DNA of 64,000 bases from Bacteroidales bacterium (GTDB taxonomy: Bacteria; Bacteroidota; Bacteroidia; Bacteroidales; UBA6680), in assembly GCA_025210735.1 (NCBI GenBank), contig JAOARD010000001.1:1-64000 (forward strand). Direction: 5' to 3'. This document shows positions 8,261-16,310 of this stretch, piece after piece (within the stretch, counting starts at the first letter, position 1; each line of letters opens with the position of its first letter). The translations under genes and the position numbers were made by a program. A model generated the notes under the pieces. It worked only from the letters and a program-made list of their open reading frames with translations, was not told the origin of the DNA and made no database searches.

Positions 8261-10306
8261 ATGAAATCGATAAACAAAAAAATCACAACAAACACAAGGG
8301 TAGTAAAAGACCTATTGACTAACTATAGGGATACTTTTCAGGCGTTACGTGAATTGATTAATAATGCAATTCAAGCAAATGCTAAGACAATAGAGCTAAA
8401 TATTGAGTATTCTGATTCAATTGCTAGTAAAGCTCCAATTGAAAGTATAGAAATACTTGATGACGGTTATGGAGTTCCATTCTCTGAATTTGACAAAAGG
8501 ATATTAGAAATCGGGACAACCGTAAAGCATAAAGGACAAGGTATAGGGCGTTTTAGTGCACTTCAGATTGGAGATTTAATGCATATTGAAACTATAGCAC
8601 ATGATGCTCAGAAAAAGGAATATTCAAAGACTAAATTCGGTATCGACTCTCTCGATTTGAAAAACACCCAATTTGAGGAAACTGAGTTTAAAGTTGATTA
8701 TGAGTATCTAGGTGAAAAACACATTAAGTCATATTATAAAGTTCGAATTGAAAACTTACACCATAATAAACAGGAAAAGGTTTCTAAAAGGAATAAACTC
8801 ACAGAAGGATTTTTAAAGGAAAATATTAATCAATCGGTTTTTGAAAATTACCCATTTGAAGTTTTTAATAACAAAGTAACCTTTAAAGTAAATGGAACAC
8901 CATTGAAGAGGGAAGATTTTGTAATAGGAAAGCCAACAACAAAAAAGACAATTTATACTGACAGAAAAGGAAATGAGCATGAAATGTCGTTTTACTTTTA
9001 CAATATAAAATCCGATTTAAATAAAGTGAAAGTGTTTTTTCAGATAGAAAACGCTGGAATAAAAAGTGTTGCACATGAATATACATATTCATCAGATTGG
9101 TATACACCTGATTTAAAAACTTGGTTTATATACATTGAATCACCAATATTGGATAGTGATTTATTTAGAAATGTAGATTTGGAGGCTCTTGGTGAGGAAG
9201 AAATTAAAAAATTGAAAAATCATACTAAGGAAGTAATAAACGATTTCTTTCAAGCCAAGAATAAAAGATTTGATAAGTTTATTAGGAATCTTGAAGAAGA
9301 TAAATATTACCCATATAATGGCTACCAGCCCGCATCAAAATCACAAGAAGTACTCTTTAAGAAAGTAGCCTATATTGTTGAAGACGAACACCAGTTGATT
9401 AGCAAGGATAATAAAATTCGTGATTTTCTATATCAGCTTCTCGACAAAGCAATTTCTAATGGATACATAGAGGATATTTTCAAAAAAGTATTGAAACTGT
9501 CAGAAGAGGGAATTGAAAAGTTTCATTGTCTACTTGAAAAAACCGATTTAGAAGAGGTTGTTCATTTTGCAAGTCAGGTCTCGGATAAACTCGAATTCCT
9601 TGATTTCCTTCATGAGCTAACTTACGGTGACTTATCTAAAGTTCTAAAAGAGCGTAGTCAGCTACATAAAATAATTGAAAAGCAACTATGGATTTTTGGA
9701 GAGAACTATAATGGTAGTCCTAAACTTTGGTCTGACAAGAAAATTGGCAATATCCTTACAGAATTAAGAAACAAGTATTTCTCATATGAGCCCACCGAAG
9801 AAGATGAAAATCTTATTAAGCAGAATGGAGAGGGTTTAGATGATATTACAGACTTGTTTTTCTTTAACGAAAAAATTATTGATAACGGTGCTAAAGAAAT
9901 AATGATTGTTGAATTAAAATCTCCTAAATGCGCCATTAGCAATAAAGAACTTGAACAAGCAAATCGTTATGCTTTTACAATTGAACAACATTCTGGCTTG
10001 CCAAATGAAAAGGTGAAATATAAAGTTCTCTTAATTTCATCTCGTTTGACCAAGTATGCAAAGTCTCAAGTTAAATCTCGTCGAGATACTTATGACAAGC
10101 CATTTCTTTATGACGTAAAAACAGAAAAGGATGTTGAAGTCTACGTTATGGAATGGTCAGAGTTAATGGAGCTGAATAAGAGAAGATTAGGTTATTTGTC
10201 TACTCAATTACAAGTAAAAGATAAGACTGTAAGAACTAAGTTTGAAGAGGAATATTCTGAATTAATTGATGAGAAGATTTCTTCACGATTAACTTTAGTA
10301 AAATAA
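8261..10306 (+). CDS. GHKL-ATPase / PD-(D/E)XK nuclease fusion, putative defence protein
   Basis: A 681-aa protein with two recognisable ends. The N-terminus is a GHKL (Hsp90/MutL-type) ATPase: N-box ELINNAIQAN (E31-N35), G1 box DDGYGV (67-72) and G2 box GQGIGRFS (92-99). The C-terminus has D531 followed 20 residues later by E551-L-K553 (IMIVELKSPK), then a helical QANRYAFTIEQ segment. This is a PD-(D/E)XK core resembling the DUF4263/Shedu type. The middle is helical and unassigned. ATPase-nuclease fusions of this type are typical of phage-defence islands, and the gene occupies a mobile-cassette context, so defence is a reasonable but unproven role. It starts 22 bp after the left core site. 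Confidence 0.75.
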   Translation: MKSINKKITTNTRVVKDLLTNYRDTFQALRELINNAIQANAKTIELNIEYSDSIASKAPIESIEILDDGYGVPFSEFDKRILEIGTTVKHKGQGIGRFSALQIGDLMHIETIAHDAQKKEYSKTKFGIDSLDLKNTQFEETEFKVDYEYLGEKHIKSYYKVRIENLHHNKQEKVSKRNKLTEGFLKENINQSVFENYPFEVFNNKVTFKVNGTPLKREDFVIGKPTTKKTIYTDRKGNEHEMSFYFYNIKSDLNKVKVFFQIENAGIKSVAHEYTYSSDWYTPDLKTWFIYIESPILDSDLFRNVDLEALGEEEIKKLKNHTKEVINDFFQAKNKRFDKFIRNLEEDKYYPYNGYQPASKSQEVLFKKVAYIVEDEHQLISKDNKIRDFLYQLLDKAISNGYIEDIFKKVLKLSEEGIEKFHCLLEKTDLEEVVHFASQVSDKLEFLDFLHELTYGDLSKVLKERSQLHKIIEKQLWIFGENYNGSPKLWSDKKIGNILTELRNKYFSYEPTEEDENLIKQNGEGLDDITDLFFFNEKIIDNGAKEIMIVELKSPKCAISNKELEQANRYAFTIEQHSGLPNEKVKYKVLLISSRLTKYAKSQVKSRRDTYDKPFLYDVKTEKDVEVYVMEWSELMELNKRRLGYLSTQLQVKDKTVRTKFEEEYSELIDEKISSRLTLVK

Positions 10307-10310
10307 ATAC

Positions 10311-10393
10311 GTTTGGCAACAATGGCTCATAAAGCATAGCTTGTCGCAGGCGCAACAAAAGCAACGCTTCATAGCCTTACACGTTGGAGGGCA
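10311..10393 (+). other. attC-like recombination site of cassette 1
   Basis: Begins with the inverse core GTTTGGCAAC (10311-10320) and ends at G^TTGGAGGGC (10383-10392). The internal arms GGCTCATAAAGC and GCTTCATAGCC pair with one unpaired C, like the extrahelical bases of integron attC sites. The outer arm AAC...GTT also pairs. The site lies directly after the stop codon, where a cassette attC belongs. It does not match the textbook GTTRRRY core, and no integrase gene is in the window. Confidence 0.55.
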
Positions 10394-10431
10394 TTGTGAT
10401 AAACTCTAAAAGATATTTATTTTAAAATTAT

Positions 10432-11241
10432 ATGATTAATTTACAAGAACTTATATTATTAAAAACTGATATTTTCTCAAGATCAAGAGTTAAATTGGTA
10501 AGACATCGAGACAGAAGGATTGAATACAGAGATGTAATTAAGGATAGACAAAGTTTAATTGAATATCAAAAAGAGCAGACTAATGATGTTTTTGGAAAAA
10601 CAGATTATTTAGTTTCATTTATAGGACAAGAAGGAACAAAAGCCTTACTTTTTGGATTCTTTAAAGTTGGAAAAGTTGAGCAAAAAGGAACTGGTAAATT
10701 CTATTATGAATTGGAAGAGTTAGATGTTTGTTCCGAATATGTTGATAGAATTATTATTGATTGGGGAAATGGAACTAGAGCATGGCATCAAGATTATTCA
10801 AAACAAAAAAAAGAAGTATTAGAGATTTTACCTAAAGGTTATATTGGTAATTTCCCCGGCTTAACTGATTTCGTTTTAGATTATTCTGAATTGAAAAGGT
10901 TATTTGACAATTCAGATTCAAATAGAGACTGGAAAATTCACTTATCATCAGTTAATGGGGTTTATATGATATTAGATAAAACCACAGGAAATCAATATAT
11001 CGGTTCTGCTTGTGGAAATAAAGGAATTTGGCAAAGATGGGAAGATTATGCAAAAACAAAACATGGTGACAATAAAAAGTTAGTTAAATTATTTGAAGAA
11101 GATAATGATTATCAACGTAATCTTCAATACACAGTATTACAAGCATTACCAAGTAATTTAACAAGCAAGGAAACTGTTAAAATTGAGAATTTGTTTAAGA
11201 AAAAATTTGGAACAAAGACTCATGGATTAAATGACAATTAA
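10432..11241 (+). CDS. GIY-YIG nuclease family protein
   Basis: A 269-aa protein. The C-terminal third carries the GIY-YIG endonuclease fold: NGVYMILDKTTGNQYIGSA, with the GVY at 176-178 and YIG at 189-191, followed by WQRWEDY and a KIENLFKKKFG helix near the end. The N-terminal 170 residues match no family I recognise. They contain IGQEGTKALLFGFFKVGK, reminiscent of small beta-barrel domains. Genes of this layout occur as single mobile ORFs in Bacteroidota accessory DNA. Here it is predicted cassette 2, starting just after the attC-like site of cassette 1. Substrate and role are unknown; defence or mobile-element maintenance is possible. Confidence 0.75.
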   Translation: MINLQELILLKTDIFSRSRVKLVRHRDRRIEYRDVIKDRQSLIEYQKEQTNDVFGKTDYLVSFIGQEGTKALLFGFFKVGKVEQKGTGKFYYELEELDVCSEYVDRIIIDWGNGTRAWHQDYSKQKKEVLEILPKGYIGNFPGLTDFVLDYSELKRLFDNSDSNRDWKIHLSSVNGVYMILDKTTGNQYIGSACGNKGIWQRWEDYAKTKHGDNKKLVKLFEEDNDYQRNLQYTVLQALPSNLTSKETVKIENLFKKKFGTKTHGLNDN

Positions 11242-11249
11242 ATCAAAAC

Positions 11250-11438
11250 GCCCTACAACATTGGCTAATACAGAACTTGGGTTTCGTGCTAGATTGAGAG
11301 TTTGGTATAAGAAATAAACACCGCCAAAACCCTAATTTAGGTTTTGGTAAAAAAATATAAACAAAATTACGGTTTTGGCTAAGTGGGTAAACGAAAGTTA
11401 GGTTCTTTAAAATGCCAAACACACCATATTCAAACCGT
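11250..11438 (+). other. Interrupted attC-like site of cassette 2
   Basis: Starts with GCCCTACAAC (11250-11259), which matches 9 of 10 bases of the reverse complement of the cassette 2 core GTTGGAGGGC (10383-10392). An internal hairpin CCAAAACC...GGTTTTGG lies at 11324-11347. The expected right-hand arm and core site are not found, because a group II intron derivative begins at 11439. The site therefore looks truncated or interrupted. Confidence 0.5.
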
Positions 11439-11812
11439 GTGTGCCCGGCATGGGTATTAACTATAGGGTGTAAGTCCTGAACAGGCGGAGGTAAACCGAA
11501 CTGTTAGCAAGTGGCAAGGTGCCTCGGGGCAACCCGACCACTGAAGAAATACGAAGTATTCACTAATTCAAAATAAAGAGATCACAGATGAGTAAAGCCA
11601 GACTGCAAAATCCTGTTCTTAAGACAACAATAACCAATACCAAACTACAACAGCGAGGATTTGTACCACTAGTCAATAATTTACGGAAAATTTCGCCATG
11701 TTTAGCGAACCGCCGTATACCGGTTGGTATGTACGGTGGTACTTCGACATAACTCAGTAGAACTGTGAGAGGGTGGAGATACGAATTCTTTTCGTATTTT
11801 GCTCTACTTGAT
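11439..11812 (+). mobile_element. ORF-less group II intron derivative, copy 1
   Basis: The 5' end GTGTGCCCGGCATGGGT fits the bacterial group II start (GUGYG). The fragment ...GGGTGTAAGTCCTGAACAGG resembles domain I. A domain V hairpin, ACCGCCGTATACC-GGTTGG-TATGTACGGTGGT, with a CGC catalytic triad starts near 11706. A domain VI hairpin (GATACGAA...TTCGTATTTT) leads to the 3' end CTACTTGAT. Total length is 374 nt, against about 2 kb for an intron with its reverse transcriptase. A short frame (MSKARLQNPVLKTT...) looks like the first residues of the intron-encoded protein fused to its end, so nearly all of the reverse transcriptase is deleted. Confidence 0.75.
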
Positions 11813-11874
11813 TAGCAAACATTAAAAACATTATAGTGTTATTTAAAGAAAAGCGGAGAAATTTAATTAGCAGT

Positions 11875-11914
11875 ATTCTTATTTAAGAATTTTGTATTTT
11901 TCTTAAATAAGAAT
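11875..11914. terminator. 15-bp perfect inverted repeat between the two intron copies
   Basis: ATTCTTATTTAAGAA (11875-11889) pairs exactly with TTCTTAAATAAGAAT (11900-11914), followed by a T-rich run. It may be a terminator, or part of the insertion target, since group IIC introns are known to insert downstream of terminator-like hairpins. The second intron copy begins 80 bp beyond it. Confidence 0.5.
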
Positions 11915-11993
11915 TGTCTTTATTAAGATTATTAAAGAATGAAGAATTTTAAATCGGGTAGATATATAAGTCAAGGTTCATACAATTTACCGT

Positions 11994-12365
11994 GTGTGCC
12001 CGGCATGGGTATTAACTATAGGGTGTAAGTCCTGAACAGGTGGAGGTAAACTGAACTGTTAGCAAGTGGCAAGGTGTCTTGTGGCAACCCGACCACTGAA
12101 GAAATACGAAGTATTCACGAACTCAAAATAAAGAGATCACAGATGAGTAAAGCCAGACTGCAAAATCCTGTTCTTAAGACAACAATAACCAATGCCAGAC
12201 TACAACAGCGAGGATTTGTACCACTAGTCAATATTTACGTAAAATTTCGCCATGTTTAGCAAATCGCGTATACCAACCGGTACGTACGGTGGTACTTCGA
12301 CATAACTCAGTAGAACTGTGAGAGGGTGGAGATACGAATTCTTTTCATATCTTGCTCTACTTGAT
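11994..12365 (+). mobile_element. ORF-less group II intron derivative, copy 2
   Basis: A 372-nt second copy of the element at 11439-11812, in the same orientation and with the same internal deletion. About 20 differences were counted by eye. Domain V here reads AATCGCGTATACC, lacking one C of the lower stem, so this copy is probably splicing-defective. The flanks share TAG(C)AAACA on the right, and the left flank reads GGTTCATACAATTTACC. It contributes a 61-codon frame (12074-12259) that is only the remnant of the intron-encoded protein. Confidence 0.75.
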
Positions 12366-12378
12366 TAGAAACAATAAA

Positions 12379-13005
12379 ATGGAACTTTACCAACTAGGAG
12401 AATATAATGCTAGAACCGATTTAAGTGAACAAGCTTCTCGAATTAGAGATATTGTAAAAACAACTTTTGATTATCAGATTATCACAAGTTTCGTAAATCA
12501 ATTCGAAATATTAGAAGAGACTAGTGTTATCATTCTTAAAAAAGCTATTCTTGCTGGGTACTGGACTTCTTATTATGGATTTGGTTGGTCTAAAGAACAA
12601 GAAATCAGTTTTTGGGAACTTGTTTATGAAAAACGGGAACCAAAAGGAACTGTACCAATTTTGACATTAGCGGAATCGTATAGGGGAAATGAAATAAAAA
12701 CTCTTAAAGAAGTGATTGATCTTTATTGGGATGCTATCGCTCTAGAGCCTCAACATTACTATTCTTTGTCTCAAGAAGGAGGAGATGAACTAGATGTACT
12801 TATGAAAAATCCCAGTTTTTTCAAAAAGTGTCTATTGATTGAATTTGACATAAATGAAAACATAAATAATTACTCAATAGAAGAAGTCGAAGAGGAAAAA
12901 CCATACTTGCTAAAGCGTTGTAATGGCAATAAAGAACTTGAATCATTTATAGAAACAGAAGTGAAAAAATTAATAGAAAGAATAAAAGTTTCTAACAAAA
13001 TCTAA
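12379..13005 (+). CDS. Hypothetical island protein
   Basis: A 208-aa soluble protein with no signal peptide or membrane segment, acidic toward the C-terminus (SIEEVEEEKPYLL). I do not recognise a family. The preferred start is the ATG of MELYQLGEYN, 13 bp after the 3' end of intron copy 2; an upstream ATG at 12352 lies inside the intron and is unlikely. Its last codons and stop overlap the start of long repeat LR1. That places it in the same gene-plus-long-repeat arrangement as the two leader-bearing toxin-like genes. It could be a cargo or immunity protein, but this rests on position only. Confidence 0.6.
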   Translation: MELYQLGEYNARTDLSEQASRIRDIVKTTFDYQIITSFVNQFEILEETSVIILKKAILAGYWTSYYGFGWSKEQEISFWELVYEKREPKGTVPILTLAESYRGNEIKTLKEVIDLYWDAIALEPQHYYSLSQEGGDELDVLMKNPSFFKKCLLIEFDINENINNYSIEEVEEEKPYLLKRCNGNKELESFIETEVKKLIERIKVSNKI

Positions 13006-13457
13006 ACTGCATTAAAGCCATGGTTCATGTAGTTAGATTTGCTAAGATTAAATGCTAAATGTTCATAATTTGAATAAATATGGACATATACTTTAAATGT
13101 GTACAATTTGTTGTTTTGAAATCTGTAATGTTCAAAAAAGTGGAAATAAATGAACAAATGCCTGGATAATAACAGTAAATATAAGTAATCCGGGTATGTA
13201 GTAAATTTGAATATCCAAGCATTTAATAAATAACATAGCAGTTTGATAGTGAAACTACTTGAGATTTCTCACTACACATATTTGAGTCGTTAATTATATA
13301 CATAATATCTATGATAGGATTAAAAATAGAGATAGTTAAGAGTAAAGAGTTGTTAAAAGGTGAGTTTTACAATCTATACAAGCTAATACTGATACGAAAA
13401 ATGTCCGATACCAGCAACAGCGTAGCTAAACACATTTGCAATTCCCTTAATGCGCGC
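12995..13457. repeat. Long island repeat LR, copy 1 (about 465 bp)
   Basis: Near-identical by eye to 16311-16790: shared blocks include TATGGACRTATACTTTAAAT, AAATGAACAAATGCC, GTAGTAAATTTGAATAT, and TGAAACTACTTGAGATTTCT. A 65-codon frame (MIGLKIEIVKSKELLKG) begins inside both copies but diverges, so coding is doubtful. The repeat follows the hypothetical gene directly. Confidence 0.85.
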
Positions 13458-13954
13458 TTCCCACAGTTAGATGGAACTGCCAATTTACTCAACGGATGTA
13501 ATGTTTGAGTCCTCAAAATAGTGGTTTTCAGATGATATATTGTTTCACGGTTGGCAACTATGATATTAACGATTCGACTAAGTTCAATACACGACAAACA
13601 ATAGAAAAACTTGACGGTTGATTTGACGGCTAACGCGATTTCTTGGATAGTTTTCGATTCAACGATACGATCAAGTTCAAAATTCTTAATTATGTACATG
13701 CTAAATCTAAAAAACATATATTAAGGAAATAAATAATATAGAAATGATTTTAAATAATTATTATTTCTTTAGAGCACACTATAGCCGTATCGTAAATATA
13801 ATTCAGATACAATATTTTATCAATAATTTATATATTTTGATAAATAAATTATACAAATTCGGAGATCATACTATGACTAATTCATGAAATTATAGATGAT
13901 GAATTTTAATGAGACAAAGATTAACAAGTTAAATAACCTCGTATTTTACAAAAA
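13458..13954. other. Gene-poor stretch between LR1 and the WG-repeat gene
   Basis: A minus-strand open frame (about 13510-13717, MYIIKNFELDRIVESKTIQEIALAVK...) crosses this stretch and contains a faintly helix-turn-helix-like segment. Its C-terminal part reads through LR1, and it matches no family I know. Otherwise the DNA is very A+T rich, and the last 230 bp presumably contain the promoter of the WG-repeat lipoprotein gene. Confidence 0.3.
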
Positions 13955-15166
13955 ATGAGAATAATTAAATATGCAGTTGTCGGAATAATTTTAATATTTA
14001 TTTCCTGTAATAAAGAGACTAATCTATACCCTTATAACAACGAAAATTACAAATGGGGATTTATAGATATTGATGGGAAGGTAGTTGTTGAACCTCAATT
14101 TGATTGGGCAATGAGTTTTGGAGGAAAAAATTTAGCACGGGTTAAACAGTATGGTAAATATGGTTTTATCGATAAACGGGGAAAAATTGTTATTCGTCCT
14201 CAGTTCGATAATGTTTCTAATTTTGGAGATGCTAATCTTGCAATTATTAAACTAAATGAGAAATATGGATTTATAAACGAAGAGGGTGAAATAGTCATTG
14301 AGCCACAGTATGAAGATGCCTATTCCTTTAATTTAGACTTTGCACGAATCAAACTTAATGGAAAATGGGGCTTAGTTGATAAACAGGGAAATATTATTAT
14401 CCAACCTCAATTTGACGACATAAAAAAGTTTGGTAAATCTGATATAGCAGCTATTAAGTTAAATGAGAAGTGGGGTTATATAAATAGTAAAGGAAAAATT
14501 ATTGTTCAACCAAAATTTGATAAAGCTCTAATATTTGGGGATTCAGAATTAGCCCCTTTTTTACTTGATGGGAAGTATGGCTATGTCAACAAAGAAGGCA
14601 AAATAGCTGTCTCTCCTAAATTTGATTATGCTTATGTTTTTGGAGAATCTGAGTTAACGCCTATTAGCTATAATGGGAAATATGGCTTTATTAACAAACA
14701 AGGTAAGATTGCCATTCAGCCCCAATTTTATCTTGTTGGAAATTTTGAAAAATCAAATTTAGCACCGGTTATGAAGAATGGGAAGTGGGGATTTATTAAT
14801 AAACAAGGAAAAATAATTATTCCATTTCAGTTCGATGATGCAAGTGATTTTGGAGAATCAGATTTAGCTCCGATTAAACAGAATGAGAAATGGGGATATG
14901 TTAGTAAAAATGGTAAAATTTCTATTCTGCCTCAATTTGATTATGTCCATAGTTTTGGCGAATCAGATTTAGCTCCGATTAAACAGAATGATAAATGGGG
15001 ACTAATTGACAAACAGGGGCATATTGTCTTCTCGCCTCAATTTGATGAAGTCAATTATTTAAATGATGGAGTTTATAAAGTTCGATATGGATATAGATAT
15101 GCAATTGTTAATTCCCGAGGCGAACTATTGGGTGCTACTAAAGAAGTTTTTTTCAAGGATAGATAA
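13955..15166 (+). CDS. WG-repeat lipoprotein
   Basis: A 403-aa predicted lipoprotein. The signal peptide MRIIKYAVVGIILIFISC ends in a lipobox (FIS-C), so the protein is probably anchored to a membrane after LspA cleavage. The rest is about ten WG repeats of roughly 34-36 residues, each with K(W/Y)G(F/Y)(I/V)(D/N)xxGKIxIxPQFD followed by an FGxSxLAxIK segment; a final degenerate copy begins YRYAIVNSRG. Such repeats form beta-rich structures and are abundant in Bacteroidota surface proteins. The function is unknown, but binding is likely. It is the only predicted exported protein in the island and sits between LR1 and the first leader-bearing gene. Confidence 0.85.
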   Translation: MRIIKYAVVGIILIFISCNKETNLYPYNNENYKWGFIDIDGKVVVEPQFDWAMSFGGKNLARVKQYGKYGFIDKRGKIVIRPQFDNVSNFGDANLAIIKLNEKYGFINEEGEIVIEPQYEDAYSFNLDFARIKLNGKWGLVDKQGNIIIQPQFDDIKKFGKSDIAAIKLNEKWGYINSKGKIIVQPKFDKALIFGDSELAPFLLDGKYGYVNKEGKIAVSPKFDYAYVFGESELTPISYNGKYGFINKQGKIAIQPQFYLVGNFEKSNLAPVMKNGKWGFINKQGKIIIPFQFDDASDFGESDLAPIKQNEKWGYVSKNGKISILPQFDYVHSFGESDLAPIKQNDKWGLIDKQGHIVFSPQFDEVNYLNDGVYKVRYGYRYAIVNSRGELLGATKEVFFKDR

Positions 15167-15390
15167 AAATAGATTAATTAAGTCACAATAGTTATCAAAA
15201 ATATGTTTTAATAAAAGTTTAAAACAAAAGGTAAAGATGAGTTCAATTAATGAATTAAACAAAAATCCGGAAATGCAGATATAATTTAAGATCTTTTACA
15301 TTCATTCCATCAACACCTACGGCTCCTTTGTTTTTAAAACATAGTAACATATTTATGTTAATACAGAGTGTTTAGAGATTCATAATTACG
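15167..15390. other. Intergenic stretch before promoter repeat P2
   Basis: A gene-free, A+T-rich stretch. No frame, hairpin or repeat was recognised apart from promoter repeat P2, which starts at 15391. Confidence 0.4.
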
Positions 15391-15450
15391 CCTCTTGCAA
15401 ACAAACGGTTTGTAGTTGTATTTACAAAGGTTTTGATTATATTTATTACA
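15391..15450 (+). promoter_or_regulatory. Island promoter repeat P, copy 2
   Basis: Palindrome ACAAAC-G-GTTTGT at 15401-15413. A plausible Bacteroidota promoter follows: TTG at 15416-15418, a 19-bp spacer, and TATATTTA at 15438-15445 (consensus TAnnTTTG). The block is almost identical to copy 3 at 18785-18845, and similarity continues into the coding leader. Its position about 65 bp before the start codon supports a promoter role. Confidence 0.6.
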
Positions 15451-15511
15451 ATAAGGCACTGCCTATGCATATTTTATATACAAACAATATATCAAACATA
15501 AAAGTTAGGTT

Positions 15512-16279
15512 ATGGCTCATGCGGACAAAACACAAGAGACCCAAAAGAAATCGGTTACAAATGAGGTTTCTCAAAGGCATAACAGCGTAGACTCTACTTT
15601 TCAGTTTGTAGACAACAGACCAGAAGCCATTGCACAAAGAAAACTGCAAGAGATAGTTAATAATAGTCCGCAAATAAAACAGATAGCTCAATTACAGGCT
15701 ATGGCTAATAATAAAAGTCAAGAAAAAGTAATTACTCCTTTTGTGAAACCTACTACTATTTCTCCACTAATTATAGGAGGTGGATTAGTTCTAGGAGCGG
15801 CGGCTGCAATCTATGCAAGGAAGCGCAGATCAGGAATCAATGTAACATTAGAGCTTCATCCTGCTGAAATTGTTAAGGAACGACTACATGCTGGTGTTGC
15901 CGTTCAAGCAACAGGTCTACAAAAAGGAGATTGGGTTGATTATCAAATTAGGTGGGCACAAGGTGCTGTCCCTGGCTTCAATGGTGAAAATGTTGTAAAC
16001 CCTCATTTAGGACAACGGGTAGGACAAGCAGGTGGATGGAAAACAGATGAGCCTCCTAAAGGGAATCCTAGTCCATTACGTAGAAATCCAAATAATCTAC
16101 GATACGAAGATCAAGGGGATGGCACTGCAAATTTCACATTTATTGACAATATAGAACAATCTGTAAATATGCTTCAAGGAAACGCAAATGATAGAAGGTG
16201 GTGGTTCAGAGCTATAGTAAGAAATTCTTGGGGCATTCCAATAAAGACTTCAAATACAATAATTGTTCAATGGCCCTAA
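15512..16279 (+). CDS. Leader-bearing cargo protein without DUF4157 (putative eCIS/toxin cargo)
   Basis: A 255-aa protein. Residues 1-67 are nearly identical to those of the DUF4157 protein at 18931: FQFVDNRPEAIAQRKLQE (30-47) then NNSPQIKQIAQLQAMANN (50-67). From established knowledge, this leader precedes DUF4157 in many toxin-like proteins linked to extracellular contractile injection systems (eCIS). Here DUF4157 is absent. A glycine/alanine-rich hydrophobic segment (84-101, PLIIGGGLVLGAAAAIY) ends in RKRR. The roughly 150-residue C-terminal domain (INVTLELHPAEIV...NTIIVQWP) looks beta-rich and matches no family I know. A pore-forming or membrane-delivered effector is possible. No immunity gene is evident next to it. 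Confidence 0.7.
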   Translation: MAHADKTQETQKKSVTNEVSQRHNSVDSTFQFVDNRPEAIAQRKLQEIVNNSPQIKQIAQLQAMANNKSQEKVITPFVKPTTISPLIIGGGLVLGAAAAIYARKRRSGINVTLELHPAEIVKERLHAGVAVQATGLQKGDWVDYQIRWAQGAVPGFNGENVVNPHLGQRVGQAGGWKTDEPPKGNPSPLRRNPNNLRYEDQGDGTANFTFIDNIEQSVNMLQGNANDRRWWFRAIVRNSWGIPIKTSNTIIVQWP

Positions 16280-16310
16280 TGAATATTGTCAAAAGGTAAA
16301 AAAAGCCCAT

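Noticed and set aside
10311..10393. Canonical integron attC site with GTTRRRY core
   Set aside because: The core is GTTGGAG/GTTGCCA, so it is reported as attC-like only.
12074..12259. 61-aa protein MSCGNPTTEE...
   Set aside because: It lies wholly inside intron copy 2 and is the fused start and end of the deleted intron-encoded protein.
13311..13508. 65-aa frame MIGLKIEIVKSKELLKG... and its copy at 16626
   Set aside because: Both lie in the LR repeat, diverge at the C-terminus and end at different places, which does not support a gene.
13367..13717. 116-aa minus-strand frame with a faint HTH-like segment
   Set aside because: It reads through LR1 in antisense and has no start-site or family support; kept only as a note in the intergenic entry.
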